A stretch of DNA of 64,000 nt from Prorocentrum cordatum (lineage: Eukaryota; Sar; Dinophyceae; Prorocentrales; Prorocentraceae), in contig CAUYUJ010017852.1 of assembly GCA_963575745.1 (NCBI GenBank), positions 50,001 through 114,000 of the forward strand, read 5' to 3'. Under the pieces are notes generated by a model, which was not told where the DNA came from, ran no database searches, and saw nothing but the letters and a program-made list of their open reading frames with translations. The position numbers and the translations under genes are program-made. Numbering within the stretch: position 1 is the first letter of the stretch; the number at the start of each line of letters is the position of its first letter. This document shows, one piece after another, positions 48,881 to 59,571 of the stretch.

Positions 48881-50044
48881 TCTCCCCTCTTTCGCCCGCG
48901 TCTCTGCCTTGCAGGGAGAAAAGAGGAGGAGGCAGGGGGGGCGCGGGAGGGGAGGGGGGGGGCGCAGAAGGGGAACGAGCAGGAGTTGTAGGAAGGAGAC
49001 AGTCTCAGGCAGTAGCGATCACAGCTAGAAGGGGGGTGCTCGTCATGGGGAAGTTTTTCGTCGTTTTAGCTTGCTCCCCATGGATCTCTCTTTCTCGCGC
49101 TCTCTCTCCCTCTCGTTTTTTGTTTATCTCTCTCTCTCCCTACTTCTGTCCTCCATCTTCAGGGCTCCAGAGGTTGAAACAAGCCTTGCGTATAGGATTG
49201 GAGCGCGTGTCTGTTTCGATGTTGGTCGTAGGGCTTTCAACTGACGGCGAAACAAGACGGAGCTGTTCGTGTTGTAATTTGAAAAGCTGTCTGGCCCCTC
49301 AGCAGAGCCTGATCGAGGACATTTGCCCTGTGTGATCTCAGATTGGGGATCATATTATGTATTGCTGTTGGTTCTGGCCGTGCTGCGAGGGGGACAGTCA
49401 TCTTGGCGCGGCTTCACCTATTGACCCGAGTGAGGGGACTCGAGAACCCACCCATCTGGCTTTAAGTTGCTGGGTTCCACGGGGCGTTTTTTCTCAGATG
49501 AGTCTTGCTGGGGACATCCGTAGACGGGCTGACGGCGATGTAGGCAACGGCGATGTCGACTCCAGTGTTGTGGGAGCGCGTGACTCACGCTTTCCTGCAA
49601 TTCGCTGTGTCGTTGTCGTTCGCTGATTCGATGTGTAGGAAAGTGTGGCTCGTGATTTCCTAAACTTTGATTCCCAACGTCGCCGTTGCTCTGGATTTCT
49701 TGATATTTGTGGGGCGGTACCCCCCGACGGGGGTCAACCTCACCTCGTCGTCGCGCCGCGACGGGGGTCGAAGAGCCTTCGGCGCGCGGTGGCTGCCCGC
49801 GACGGGCGGTCGATGTGAGGCTGCTGGCGGGGGTGACGTCCCGCGGACGTTTACTAAGAAACCCGGAGTAAGAAACGTCGCCGTGAGCCGGGCCTTGGCT
49901 CTTTCTTAGAGAGCAAGCCCTCGATGCCGCGCATGTTGGCTGTGTTCCCGGGGCGTTCGCCGAGGAAGGGCCTCTCTCCGCCCGTGGTTGGCCCCGGCTG
50001 GGGAGAACTGTTTTGGCGCGCGCTGGTTGGCTCGGGGGCGGAAA
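48881..50044. other. 1.1 kb unassigned region
   Basis: 48910-48990 is GGAGG-rich and 49085-49145 CTCTCT-rich. The rest is mixed sequence; frames up to 89 codons show no motif. Confidence 0.35.
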
Positions 50045-50222
50045 CGAGGGGGGTGATGACTAGGGGGGGTGGATATCATGGCGGGGGCCATGATATTTCC
50101 CCAGATTTCATGGCGCCTCTTCTTATTTCGTTACGTCCCAGGCCCCCCCTCTGGGCCGCGCACATGCCGCCGGTCATGATTTGCACCCCCCCCTCTTGGA
50201 CACCCCCTCTTGGCCGCTCCCG
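50045..50222. mobile_element. Family H dispersed repeat, copy 3
   Basis: GAGGGGGGTGATGACTAGGG GGGGTGGATATCATGG to ACACCCCCTCTTGGCCGCTC; near-identical to copy 1. Confidence 0.8.
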
Positions 50223-50261
50223 ATGGTTGGCAAATCCGTGGCCAGAGCGAAAATTTGGAAA

Positions 50262-50590
50262 CCAGCGGGCTCGGGCATGGGCGGGTCGGGATGCGGGCCC
50301 AGGCGGCCAGGTCAAGCAGGCGGGCTGCTGAAGCGTGAGTCGTGCATGAATCGCGAGCAGTTTTCGAGCGATAGCGCGCCTCCAAAGCAAATCATTCATC
50401 AACCAAGAAAGAGAGCGTGATTCCTGAGTGTCGAGGGCGCGGCGATTGAATAAATTGCGAAGGCGTCCTACGCGAGAGCGCGATTCCTGCATACATTAGG
50501 ACTTCCCGCGCGAGAGCGCAATTTTGGAACACAATGTGAGGAAACATCAAGCGGGAGCCATTGAACTCTCATTTCTGAAGACTTGAATAT
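50262..50590 (-). repeat. Composite repeat L, minus fragment
   Basis: CAGGCGGCCAGGTCAAGCAG GCGGG, then ~45-nt units GAGAGCGTGATTCCTGAGTG, GAGAGCGCGATTCCTGCATA and GAGAGCGCAATTTTGGAACA. Confidence 0.7.
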
Positions 50591-51514
50591 TGTTGATCCC
50601 CCCTCACCGGTGCACACTTATTTTTCTCTATCAAAGTGTGCCCATCGACGCTCGCACCCTGTTTGTTGACAGGGAAAGTCTTGGTGCTCAAACTGGGCCC
50701 CTGCCCTCCCCGGATAACAACAACAACAACGGCTCCCGCCTGAGACTCCCTCCAAATATACTCAGGACCCCCGGTCTTGAGACTTCCTCACAATTTACTC
50801 AGGATCGGTGCTCCCGCCTGTGACTTCCTCGTCATTTAGTTAGGACCCATCTGAGACTTCTTCATAATTTACTCAGGAACGGCGCTCCCGCTTGAGACTT
50901 CCTTGCAGTTGAATCAAGCGGTCCTCGCAATTGGATCAAGACCCCCGCTCCCGCCAGAGAACCCTTCACATCTTATTCAGGAATTGCGCTCTCGCCTGTG
51001 ATTTCCATGCAATGTATTCAGAAATCGCGCTTTCGACGCTCAGGACTCACGCTGCGCCAAGGACGCCGTTACAATTTACTTTGTAATCGCGCCCTCGCCA
51101 TACTCAGGCATCCTGCTTGAATGTCCCACCCGCCCGACCCGCCCGTCAGGGGATCGCCCGCCCGTCGTGGGCTCCCGCCCGAAGCTTCCTTCAGGAACGG
51201 CGTTTTCGCTTAGGATTTCTTCGAACGTTCACGCTCTTACCTTCCTGCTTCTCCTTCCTCTCCCTCCTCCCTCCTCTCCTCCTTTCTCTCTCCCTCCTCT
51301 CTTCCCTCATCCTTATGCCACTCTGCCCTATCCCCTCCCCGCCTCTCCCTCCTCCATTCTCCCTCCCCTGTCCTGCCTCCTCCCTTCCTCTTTCTTTCTC
51401 TCTCCCTGCTCTCTCTCTCTCTCTGTTTCTCGACCTCTGCTATCGCTATGTCTTTCTCTCTCTCTCTCTTGTTCTCTCTATCTCTCTTTCTCTCTCTTTA
51501 TTTCTTTCTTTCTT

Positions 51515-51549
<35 letters not shown>

Positions 51550-52240
51550 GTCTCTCTCTCTCTCTCTCTTTCTGTTTTTTGTTTTTCTCTCTCTCTCTCT
51601 GCCTCTACTCAGCAGCCCCTCTCTTCGATCCTTCTCTCCTGGCGTTGTTCTTTTTCCTTCATCCCTCACCCTCCCTTCTTCCCACCCTCCCTCCTTCTCC
51701 CCCTCCTTTTTTGCAGCAGGGCCCACACCAATTCCAATGGCGGGCACACGTATGCCCACGAAGGATTGTCCGCCCGTTCAGGTTTGCCCGCCTGTCTAAG
51801 CCCGCCGCCCCCCGCAAAGAGAAATAATTCCCCAAAAAGGAGGGGTGTGATCGAAGACAAACAGGGCGGGTATCGAGGGTGCGGGGAATTCGTTTTGAAT
51901 GACACGCGGACAAGCAAGAGCGAACAGTCGTATAATGATTGTTGTGGTTGATGATGTTGTTGGTGTCGTTGTTGATGTTGTTGTTGGTGTCGGTGGTGTT
52001 GGTGTTGTTTGTGATGGTGTTGCTGTAGGTATGGGTGTGGTTGTGGTTGTTGTTGTGGTTGGTGTTGTTGATACTGTCTGTGTTGCTGGTGCTGGTGTTG
52101 GTGTTGATATTGTTAGTGGTGTTGGTGTTATTGTTTGTGTTGTTGCAGCTGTTGGTGCTGTTATTGTTGTTGTTGCTATTGTTGTTGTTGCTGTTGTCGT
52201 TGATGTAGCTAGGGGGGCAGGGACATAATTTCAGCAGGAA
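50591..52240 (+). repeat. Composite repeat L, longest plus copy
   Basis: CACCGGTGCACACTTAT, GATAACAACAACAACAACGG, then about ten ~45-nt units (50740-51230; GACTTCCTCACAATTTACTC AGGA), a 480-bp TC-rich tract (51240-51720), GTGATCGAAGACAAACAGGG, and a GTT/GGT tract (51935-52215). Ser/Phe/Leu-rich frames over the TC tract are rejected as genes. Confidence 0.75.
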
Positions 52241-52762
52241 GGTTTGCCCCAATACACAACCGGATGCGAGCCCCGATTGGGGCACGTCAATTGAAAAATA
52301 CAAGCTGTCTGATCGTACCTTTCTGGGGGCATAGTTTCCTTACCTGCCGCTCGTGATGGGCGCAGCCCTTCAAACAGGGGCAGAGAGGATGGATGGAAGG
52401 GGGACCGAGAAGAACGGAGCACGGGATTCGCAGGAGGGGGCCGAGAACAGAAAACATTGGCAGAACCAGACGGGCTGATCGGGTGGATCGACCCTAATAG
52501 TAGGGTCGCGTAGGCGGGTCCAAACGGTCAGGTCGAACAGGCGGGTTGTTGCAGCGTTCGTCTTGCATGAATCGCGATCGCGATGAAGTCTCGAGCGATA
52601 GCGCTATTCCCAAGCAGTCAGCGAGAATCCAAAGCGAGAGCGCGATTCCCGAATGTCGAGGGCGCGGCGTTTGAGTACATTGCGAAGAAGTCCCACGCGA
52701 GCGAACGATTCCTGCAATCAGTGTGAGGAACTGCCCGCGCGAGAGCGTGCTTTCTCCATACA
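52241..52762 (-). repeat. Composite repeat L, minus copy cut by the gap
   Basis: GTCTGATCGTACCTTTCTGG, CAGAACCAGACGGGCTGATC, GGTCAGGTCGAACAGGCGGG and ~45-nt units (GAGAGCGCGATTCCCGAATG, GAAGAAGTCCCACGCGAGCG). Tail-to-tail with 50591-52240; continues into the unknown bases. Confidence 0.7.
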
Positions 52763-52862
52763 NNNNNNNNNNNNNNNNNNNNNNNNNNNNNNNNNNNNNN
52801 NNNNNNNNNNNNNNNNNNNNNNNNNNNNNNNNNNNNNNNNNNNNNNNNNNNNNNNNNNNNNN
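52763..52862. other. Assembly gap, 100 N
   Basis: Exactly 100 N, a conventional placeholder rather than a measured length. It separates composite repeat L from a TCC tract. Frames drawn through it are meaningless. Confidence 0.99.
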
Positions 52863-54400
52863 CCTCCTCCTCCTCCTCCTCCTCCTCCTCATCCTCGTCC
52901 TCGTCCTCCTCCTCCTCCTCCTCCTCCTCATCCGCCTCCTCCACAATTTTCAATATGAATACTACTCTCCCTCTTCCCCTGATGACGGCCTGGGAGTGTC
53001 CGACCCCCCCCCGCGTATTGTTCCCCAGAGTTGGGTTTTCGCCTGCATTTGTTCGAACTGTTGCTCTCGCTGAGGCGCGGGCGTCATTTTCGGGCCCCAC
53101 TCGTTCCGAATCGTGCTTCCGCTGCAGCGTTGGCCTCATTTCCGTGCTTCCGCTCGTTTCGATTCGTGCTCCCGCTGCAGCGCTGGCTTCCTTTCCAATG
53201 CCATGCAACGGCATGCAATGCAATGCTCGGTTGATACTACGCTTTGCGGTGCTCTTCTACGCCATGCCATGCCGTGCCCTACAATGCATCGCGTACCCTT
53301 TCGGGATCATTGCCTTGCTCGACATCCGACTGTGCGAGTAGAGAGGGGATCTGCGCCATGGTAAGGGATGGGAGGGAGGGCTAGGATGTCAGATATGACG
53401 CGAGCGCACCTAGCTTGTCCTCCCCCCCTCCCCCTCCTCCTCCTCCGCCTCCTCCTCCTGCCTCCTCCAACTCCTCCTCCCCCATCCCTCCTCCTCCTCC
53501 TCCTCCTCCTCCTCATCCTCCTCCTCCTCCTCCTCCTACCTCCTCCCACCTGCGCCAACTCCGCTCCTGGCTCCTCCTCTCCTCCTCCTCATCCTCATTC
53601 CTCAATCCTACCTCGTCCCCGTCCCCTCGAACCTCATCCTGTCTCCCTCGTCCTCCTTCCTCCTCCTCCTGCTCCTCCTCCCACCTCCTCCTCCTCCCCC
53701 TCCTCCGCCTCCACCTCCTCCTCCTTCCTTTCCCTCTCCTCCTCCTCCTCCTCCTCCTCCTCTCCTCCTCCTCCGCCGCCGCTCCTCCTCCTGCCCTCCT
53801 GCTACCTCCTCACCTCTCCTCACCTCCTCCTCTCCTCCTCCTCTCCTCCTCCTCTCCTCCTCTTCCTCCTCCTTTTCCTCCTCCTCGTCCTCCTCCTCAT
53901 CCTCATCCACCTCCTCTTCCTCCTCCTCCTCCTCCTCCTCCTGTCCCAATCTCGTCCCTCTCCACCTCCTCCTCCTCCTCCTCCGTCCTCGCTCGCCCTC
54001 GTCCTCGTCCTCCTCCTCCTCCTCCTCCCCCTCCTCCCCCTCCTCCAACTTCTCCTCCTCTCCTCACTCCTCCACCTCACTCCTCCGCCTCCTCCTCATC
54101 CCCCCTTCCCCCTCCTCCTCCTCCACCTCCACTTCCTCCTCCTCCTCCTCTCCTTCTCCTCCTCCCCTGTCCTCTCCTCCTCCTCCACCTCCTCCTCCTG
54201 CTCCTGCTCCCTGCCTGCTGCTGCTGCCTCTCCTCCTCTATTCCTCCTCCTTTTCCTCATCCTCATGCCTTCCTTCTCCTCATCCTCGTCCTCCTCCTCC
54301 TCCTCCTCGCCCTCCTCCGCCTCCTCCCCTCCTCCTCCTCCTCCTCCTCCTCCTCCTTCTCCTCCTCCTCCTCCTCCTCCTCCTCGTCCTCCCTCCGCCT
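52863..54400 (+). repeat. TCC tracts with a GC-rich island between
   Basis: 52863-52932 and 53425-54395 are TCC arrays, the second about 970 bp and highly impure. 53040-53330 contains tandem-like CGTGCTTCCGCTGCAGCGTT / CGTGCTCCCGCTGCAGCGCT words and ATGCCATGC words. No gene; frames up to 509 codons are Ser/Pro/Leu artefacts. Confidence 0.9.
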
Positions 54401-54690
54401 TCCCCATCCCCGGGCCCCACCCCTCCCCACCATGCCCCCCTCTGTTCTCCCATTCCGCCGCCCTTTCCCTTCTCCCCCCCTGCCCCCCGTCGTTCTACCC
54501 TCCCGCGACCGCCTCAGAGCGCGATTGCGCGCCGTCGTGCGTGCGCGCGGCCTGGGCCCAGCTGCCGAGACGGCCACGTTCCTCGAGTGGCGCCGCGGGC
54601 TGGCGCTTGCGGCTCAGGACCGCTCCCGGTGGGGGGGGGAGGAGGGAGAAGGGGGGGAGGATGGGGTGTCCTCGGTCCTTTGGTAGGGAA
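54401..54690. other. Unassigned GC-rich flank
   Basis: 54490-54600 could code for an Arg/Ala-rich segment on the plus strand, but nothing is recognisable. 54625-54690 is GGGGAGG-rich. Confidence 0.3.
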
Positions 54691-54853
54691 ACGAACAATC
54701 ACATAAGCATGAACAACTCGGAGGTCCGCGCGGATTTCTCGGATCAGCGCTTAGGCCCCTGGCGCGCTCCGCGGGCCAGTGAGGGGGGTCCAGCGCCGAT
54801 CCGAGAAATCTGCGCGGACCTCCAAGTTTTTATGTTTCTGTCATGGTTCGTGC
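54691..54853. mobile_element. Family W palindromic element, copy 4 (clearest)
   Basis: ACGAACAATCACATAAGCAT, GAACAACTCGGAGGTCCGCG and CGGATTTCTCGGATCAGCGC on the left pair with GCGCCGATCCGAGAAATCTG, CGCGGACCTCCAAGTTTTTA and TGTTTCTGTCATGGTTCGTG on the right: ~60-bp arms in a 163-bp unit, so nearly the whole element is one hairpin. Confidence 0.8.
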
Positions 54854-55612
54854 CCCTGGGTGGCCCCTTCCTCGCCATTGATTGCGTACAGCCTTGATCT
54901 CGGAAGAAAGCCAGGAAGCTAAGAACATACTTGGCCCGATTCACAAGTGGAACATCTGGGAGCGATATGCTAGATACACATGTGGAGGATCACCACGCCT
55001 GGCCACACGAGGGCCGAGGGCTGGAAAGACATGTGGCCAGGTGTGTATCCAGCTCTCGCCCAGGCCAGCCACGTCATGTGTATCCAGCTCCCTGACACGC
55101 TGTCCAAGTGACCCAGTTGCCTCTTTCCGTCTCTCTCTCTCTCTCGGCCCCTTCGGGAGGGCTTTTGGGCCGACGAGCTTTGGGGCCTCGTGGGCCGGGT
55201 TGGGCCCTTCTGGGCCCGAAAAGTCGAGAACCTGAAGAAACAGGAAGAACCAAAGAGAAATCAATGTTTTTGGCCTCCTGAAGCCCTCTCGAGGGCCCTC
55301 TTGAAGGCCTCTGAAGCCGTCTCGAGGTTCCCTCTCTCTCTCTCGCTCCTTCCATCCCCGTGGTGGGGCACGCGGCTTGGGGGCCGAATGGCAGACGAGC
55401 CCTGGGGAGGCCCCCGGCTGAGGGGGAGCATGCCGTCCGCGCTCTCTCAGGAGGAGGAGGAGGAGGAGGAGGAGGAGGAGGAGGAGGAGGAGGAGGAGGA
55501 GGAGGAGGAGGAGAGGAGGAAGGAGGACGAAGAGGAGGAGGAGAAGGCGGCGGAGGAGGAGGCGGAGGAGAAAGAGGAGGAAGAGGAGGAGGAGGAGGAG
55601 GCGGAGGAGGAC
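54854..55612 (+). repeat. Unassigned, CTTGG-like spacer, then (GGA)n
   Basis: 55155-55340 has GGGCC/CCTCTTGAAGGCCTC words and the spacer GCCCGAAAAGTCGAGAAC. 55448-55612 is a GGA array. 54854-55150 has nothing recognised. Confidence 0.6.
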
Positions 55613-56463
55613 CGCTGGCGCTGGCGCTGCGCCGCGGCCTGCTGCCGCACGCGCGAGCGGGCCGCGCACGGCGGGCCGGCCTCAGGCTGGCGCGCGCCGA
55701 CGCGCCGCCGGGCGGGCCTTGCGGCGCCTGCGGCGGGCCGCTGGAGACCGAACGCCAGGAGGCGCTTCTCGACCTCGAGGCCCAGCGGGGCGACTGCCCC
55801 CAGATGCTGGCGGACGTCGCTGTCCGCTACAGCGTTCCGGGGGTCGCGCGCGCCTTTGCCGCCGCCGCGGACGGCGACGGCGCGCTGGCCGCCGAGGGCG
55901 AGGCGGACAAGTGCCGGCGCTACCCGGAACGCCAGGCGCCCTGCGCGGTCGTGCTGCTGGCCCACGTGACGGCCGGGCGGCTGGGCAGGGCCGCCCTCCG
56001 CCACTTGCGCTGGCTCGCGCGAGACCGCGCGCAGGGCTTGGGCGACGGCCTGGAGGCCGAAGCGGCCGCGAGCGCGCCAGCGCGGCGCTGGGAGGCCGAA
56101 CTGAGCGTGGCTTTCCACCGCGCCACCGCGCGCCAGCTGCGGACCGCGCTCGGCGAGGAGAACGGGCTCGTGGCCCAGGCCGCGCTGGCGGCCGAGCTCG
56201 CCGGCAAGCTGGCTGGGCGGCGCTTCGAGCGGGCTCCGGGGCGCGGCGGGGGAGAGCTACCGGGTCGTCGTGTTCGGCTGCATTTGCGTCGCATCGCTAG
56301 ACAAGCTCAGGGGGTGTGGCGTTTGCGCAACGACGTGATTCGCCCTTGCAGGGGGAGGAGGAAGAGGAGAAGGAGGAGGAGGAGGAGGAGGAGGAGGACC
56401 CGACTCGCGATCAGGGGCTGCGGCCCGCAGGCCAAAGGTAGTTTTGAGCAGCGCACGGGCTGA
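55613..56463 (+). pseudogene. Retroelement fragment, restriction-like endonuclease region
   Basis: One frame (open from 55360 through the GGA tract to TGA 56461-56463) becomes protein-like after 55613, about 280 residues. It has GPCGACGGPLE (a CxxC cluster), LLDLEAQRGDCPQMLADVAV RYS, then EGEADKCRRYPERQAP, RLGRAALRHLRWLARDRA and ELSVAFHRATARQLRTALG. The order Cys cluster, D-V-x-V-R, then K-x-x-x-Y is that of the restriction-like endonuclease at the C-terminus of some non-LTR retroelements, and SVxxHRxxAR endings occur in dinoflagellate retroelement proteins. The identification is by pattern only. No reverse transcriptase is adjacent, and 5' truncation into the microsatellite is likely. After about 56300 the frame runs into Arg repeats. 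Confidence 0.4.
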
Positions 56464-57354
56464 GTGGTGACGGCCTTCATTGGGGGCGTTGTCTTTGCTC
56501 CTTGGGTTTTTCCTCGCCATTGGTTTCGGCGTCCCGAAGACGGGGATGCGACGAGGATCGGTCATTTCCAGCGCTATCAGGATGGCTGTCAAAGTGTTCC
56601 GGAACGCTGTGAAATGGCCGCGCCCCGCCCGACACATCCTCCAGAGCCGCCGGATCTCAGAGATTCTCGACTTCTCCGTGCCCGTTTATTTTCAATTTGG
56701 CCTCGTTATAGAGGGGGCAAGGGGGCGAGAGGGGCGTCGAGGAGCGAGGGGGGCGACGCAGAGCGAGGAGGGCGAGGCGGTGCGAGGAGGGGCAGGGAGG
56801 CGGGAAATGGAGGAGGTTGAGGACAGGAACTCATCAGGAGCGACAAAGAGTGACGTATACCTACACGAATCCACATTGGTTTCGGAAGTAGGTGTTGTGC
56901 GAACGTTCGTGAAAGGAGGCTGGTTTCGCAGACTGGGGGGCCGCATTCATGTAGATGGTTGCGCGCGCATGTCCTTCGTGGGCTCCCTATAGGCTCCCTA
57001 TAGGTGGATTACGCGGGCTGCTCCGTCAGCGATCCGAGGGAAAGGCGGTTGCGGCGATTAATACCCCTCCTACCCCGGGCGTCTCCTGGGCGACGGGGTT
57101 CGTCATGGCGAGGCAGGTATTCACGACACCGTATTGTAGCCGACGACGTCGGGCACTTTGCAGCAGAGCGTCTGTCCACCGTTTTTTCTCACGTCTACTC
57201 GCGACGACCCCAGCACTAAGAGTTGATCCTCTTCGGCCCAACCTCTTCCCGCAGTTTGGGCTACGTTTCGCCGTGCCGTGGCCACCGCCATTGGCGACGG
57301 TCGTCGGGTGCTGGCTATACTGTGCCCGCGGCTTGGCAGAGGAGGGGTACAAAG
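56464..57354. other. Family M copy and unassigned region
   Basis: 56575-56680 matches family M (TTCCGGAACGCT, ACATCCTCCAGAGCCGCCGG, CAGAGATTCTCGACTT). 56705-56800 is GGGGCGA/GAGGG-rich. 56985-57008 has GGGCTCCCTATAGGCTCCCT in tandem. No gene. Confidence 0.4.
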
Positions 57355-57705
57355 GACGAGCACGAGGACGAGGAGGAGGAGGAGGAGGAGGAGGAGGTTG
57401 AGGAGGCGGAAGAGGAGGTGGAGGAGGAGGAACAAGAGGAGCAGGAGGAGGAGCAGGAGGAGGAGCAGGAGGAGGAGCAAGAGGAAAGGCGGAAGGAGGA
57501 GGATGAGGAACAGGAGGAGGAGCAGGAGGAGACCGAGGCGGAGGCGGAGGCTGGGCGGGGGCGGGGGCGGGGCGGAGGCGGAAGGGGGGGAGGGGAGGAG
57601 GAGAGGGGGAGGAGGGAGGAGAGAGGAGGAGGAGGAGGAGGAGGAGGAGGAGGAGGAGAGAGGAGGAGGAGGAGGAGGAGGAGGAGGAGGAGGAGGAGGA
57701 GGATC
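57355..57705 (+). repeat. (GGA)n microsatellite
   Basis: GGAGGA with AGCAGG and GGCGGAGG interruptions. Frames across it are Glu-, Arg- or Ser-rich artefacts. Confidence 0.95.
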
Positions 57706-58249
57706 GGCCCTCCGAGGGAGCGCGGTCGTGGCAATGACACGCCGCGGCCCTGTGGACCGAGCCTACGCTGCTGGGCTCCCCCGCCTGGCTACACGGGTTT
57801 GGAGGGGACGAATGGGGTCCCCACTGGCCCCATGGTTGGGGGGTTGGCAGTTCCGAATTCTTCGCGTTGCCTCCCTGCCACTGGCCGTCGCAATACCCCC
57901 TGGGCACGGGGCAGGGAGTTGGTTAAGTTTGCCCCCTCCCGTGGTCGTACAGCTCCCCAGCCGAGCGCACGAATTCCACCAGATGTGACCATTCATCATA
58001 AACAACGAATGGCTCTGGTGGGGGCTCTTTCCCCCCACCTCACGGGGATGGGAGTGGCAACGTTATAACCTGAGACAACCCCCCTCCCCTGCAAGGATTG
58101 TTCATCATCCAGTCCTCGACCGATTGTCGGTTGGGGCCTAAACTACAGTGGAAACAGAACCAGCGTTTCTTGTCCTTGGGGTGCCACTGCATACAGTGGT
58201 CCGACACACGTTCGAGCGCCTTGCGGGGTGTGGCAATCTTCGCTCATCC
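57706..58249. other. Unassigned, possible 3' untranslated part of the retroelement
   Basis: Lies 3' of the minus-strand retroelement. No poly(T) run on the plus strand marks the end, so the border is open. 58018-58055 contains CCCCCCACCTCACGGGGATGGG. Confidence 0.3.
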
Positions 58250-58259
58250 TCGCGCGGGG

Positions 58260-58930
58260 ACAAGTCGATGGTGTTCTACACAGGGCAGGGGAACAAATCC
58301 ACTCCGAGGGCCGCGAGTCTCTTCTGGACTCTCTGCAGGAGGCTTTCATACCCTTGGAGGCTATCCATCTGGGGCTGAATTTCATTCATGGCCTTGGCTA
58401 GGCCTCTCTGGGCCAGGGCGTCGGCGCGTTCGTGTCCTAGTGAGACATATCAGGGCTGGGGGGCTCATCGCGAGGCTCACCGCACCGAGGTGCGAGTTGC
58501 ACTTCTTCAAGGTCACGCGTGCAATCCTGTCAGTTTTCCGGATGATGGCCTGCTTGATTCGTTGCCACCATTGCATGTGGGTACCCCTTGGATACAGCCA
58601 TTGATGTGCATGCCACCCACGGTGTACAAGCGCGTTGTCCGTCCATATCTCCAGGGGGCCTTGAGTGGGGAGGAGGCAGTAGTACATGCAGGGCCGCTAA
58701 CTCCGCACACGGGGCCGTCTGGGCTCCATCGATGGTTCCGAACGCACTTGGGTAGCTGTCGGGGGCTGGCATTTCGTCGAAGTCCAGGGCGACACCCCAG
58801 CCTCCCCTAGCGATCCGAGCGTCTGCCGAGTTGACCGAGCCGTCGCGATACGCCCTAGAAGTCCTCAGGGCCTCGCCCGAGATGCTGGTGTATTCCTCGA
58901 TGCTTGGCGTCGGGCCTGGGATGTCGACGA
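58260..58930 (-). pseudogene. RNase H domain of the retrotransposon, frameshifted
   Basis: First acidic residue: RAYRDGSVNSADAR (minus, codon GAC at 58844-58842). Second: APCAELAALHVLL. Third: LEIWTDNALVHRGWHA in another frame. Last: GHERADALAQRGLAKA, again shifted, then a tail LQGYESLLQRVQKRLAALGV ending at TAG near 58250. All four acidic positions of RNase H can be placed, but only by crossing at least two frameshifts. Confidence 0.7.
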
Positions 58931-58931
58931 A

Positions 58932-59571
58932 CTAGATTTCCATGGGAGAATTCCACACAGGTCCTGCAGGGACTTCATTGAGCCTGGACGGTAGGATTCC
59001 ACGGCACCAGAAAGCAAACAGATCGGGTTCCTCGTCCATGGAAAGTTGGGCCTTGTCAGCCAGGGCCTGGGATCGGAGGATCCAAGGGTGTTCGCTTTCT
59101 CTGTTCTTTGCACAACCATAGCATTGATGTCGCAGGTCTTCTGCGGCCAGTCCACAGCGCGGGTAAAGGCATGTGTTGTCGTATCCCGCGAGCATGGCGC
59201 GCTGCTCCGTCCAGCAGCTGCCCGTCAGGAAGGTCTCGAGGGCGCCCGCTTCTTTGAAAAGGGCCTTCCGTCGCATCCATCGTAGTGTCCTGTGGGCTGA
59301 ATGTAATTGGCCACCGTGTTCGCAGCCTTGGCCTTCAGGATGGCTTCTTGCTTGCTTGCTTCCAGAGGCAGGCTTGGACCTGTCTGTTGATCATGTCGTA
59401 GAGGCCGTTGAAGTCCGTGTCGTCTGGGTTGTAGATCCAGTCGTGCCCGCTGGGGTCCGTCCACAAGTCTGGCTGCCGCAGATCCCATTGTAGTTCCCCA
59501 AGACCAACAATGAGGGCTCCCATGGGACCTGTTACTGATCTCCATTTGGACCTGGCTCGCTTCGTCTTCAT
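58932..59571 (-). pseudogene. C-terminal linker and zinc-knuckle-like segment of the retrotransposon
   Basis: Frame 1 (59571-59335) reads RSVTGPMGALIVGLGELQW and DFNGLYDMINRQVQACLW. After frame changes, 59276-58932 reads LETFLTGSCWTEQRAMLAG, then CLYPRCGLAAEDLRHQCYGC, a C-x4-C-x8-H-x-C-x2-C cluster. A TAG (58934-58932) interrupts ... SPMEI before FVDIPGP. Confidence 0.65.

Noticed and set aside
50740-51230. CRISPR-like array (regular ~45-nt units)
   Set aside because: Units are imperfect throughout with no constant repeat plus variable spacer pattern, and the DNA is eukaryotic.
51117-51827. 236-codon hydrophobic protein
   Set aside because: It arises from the TC-rich tract inside composite repeat L.
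53368-54897. 509-codon Ser/Pro/Leu-rich membrane or wall protein
   Set aside because: It is a translation of an impure TCC array, running into a palindromic element.
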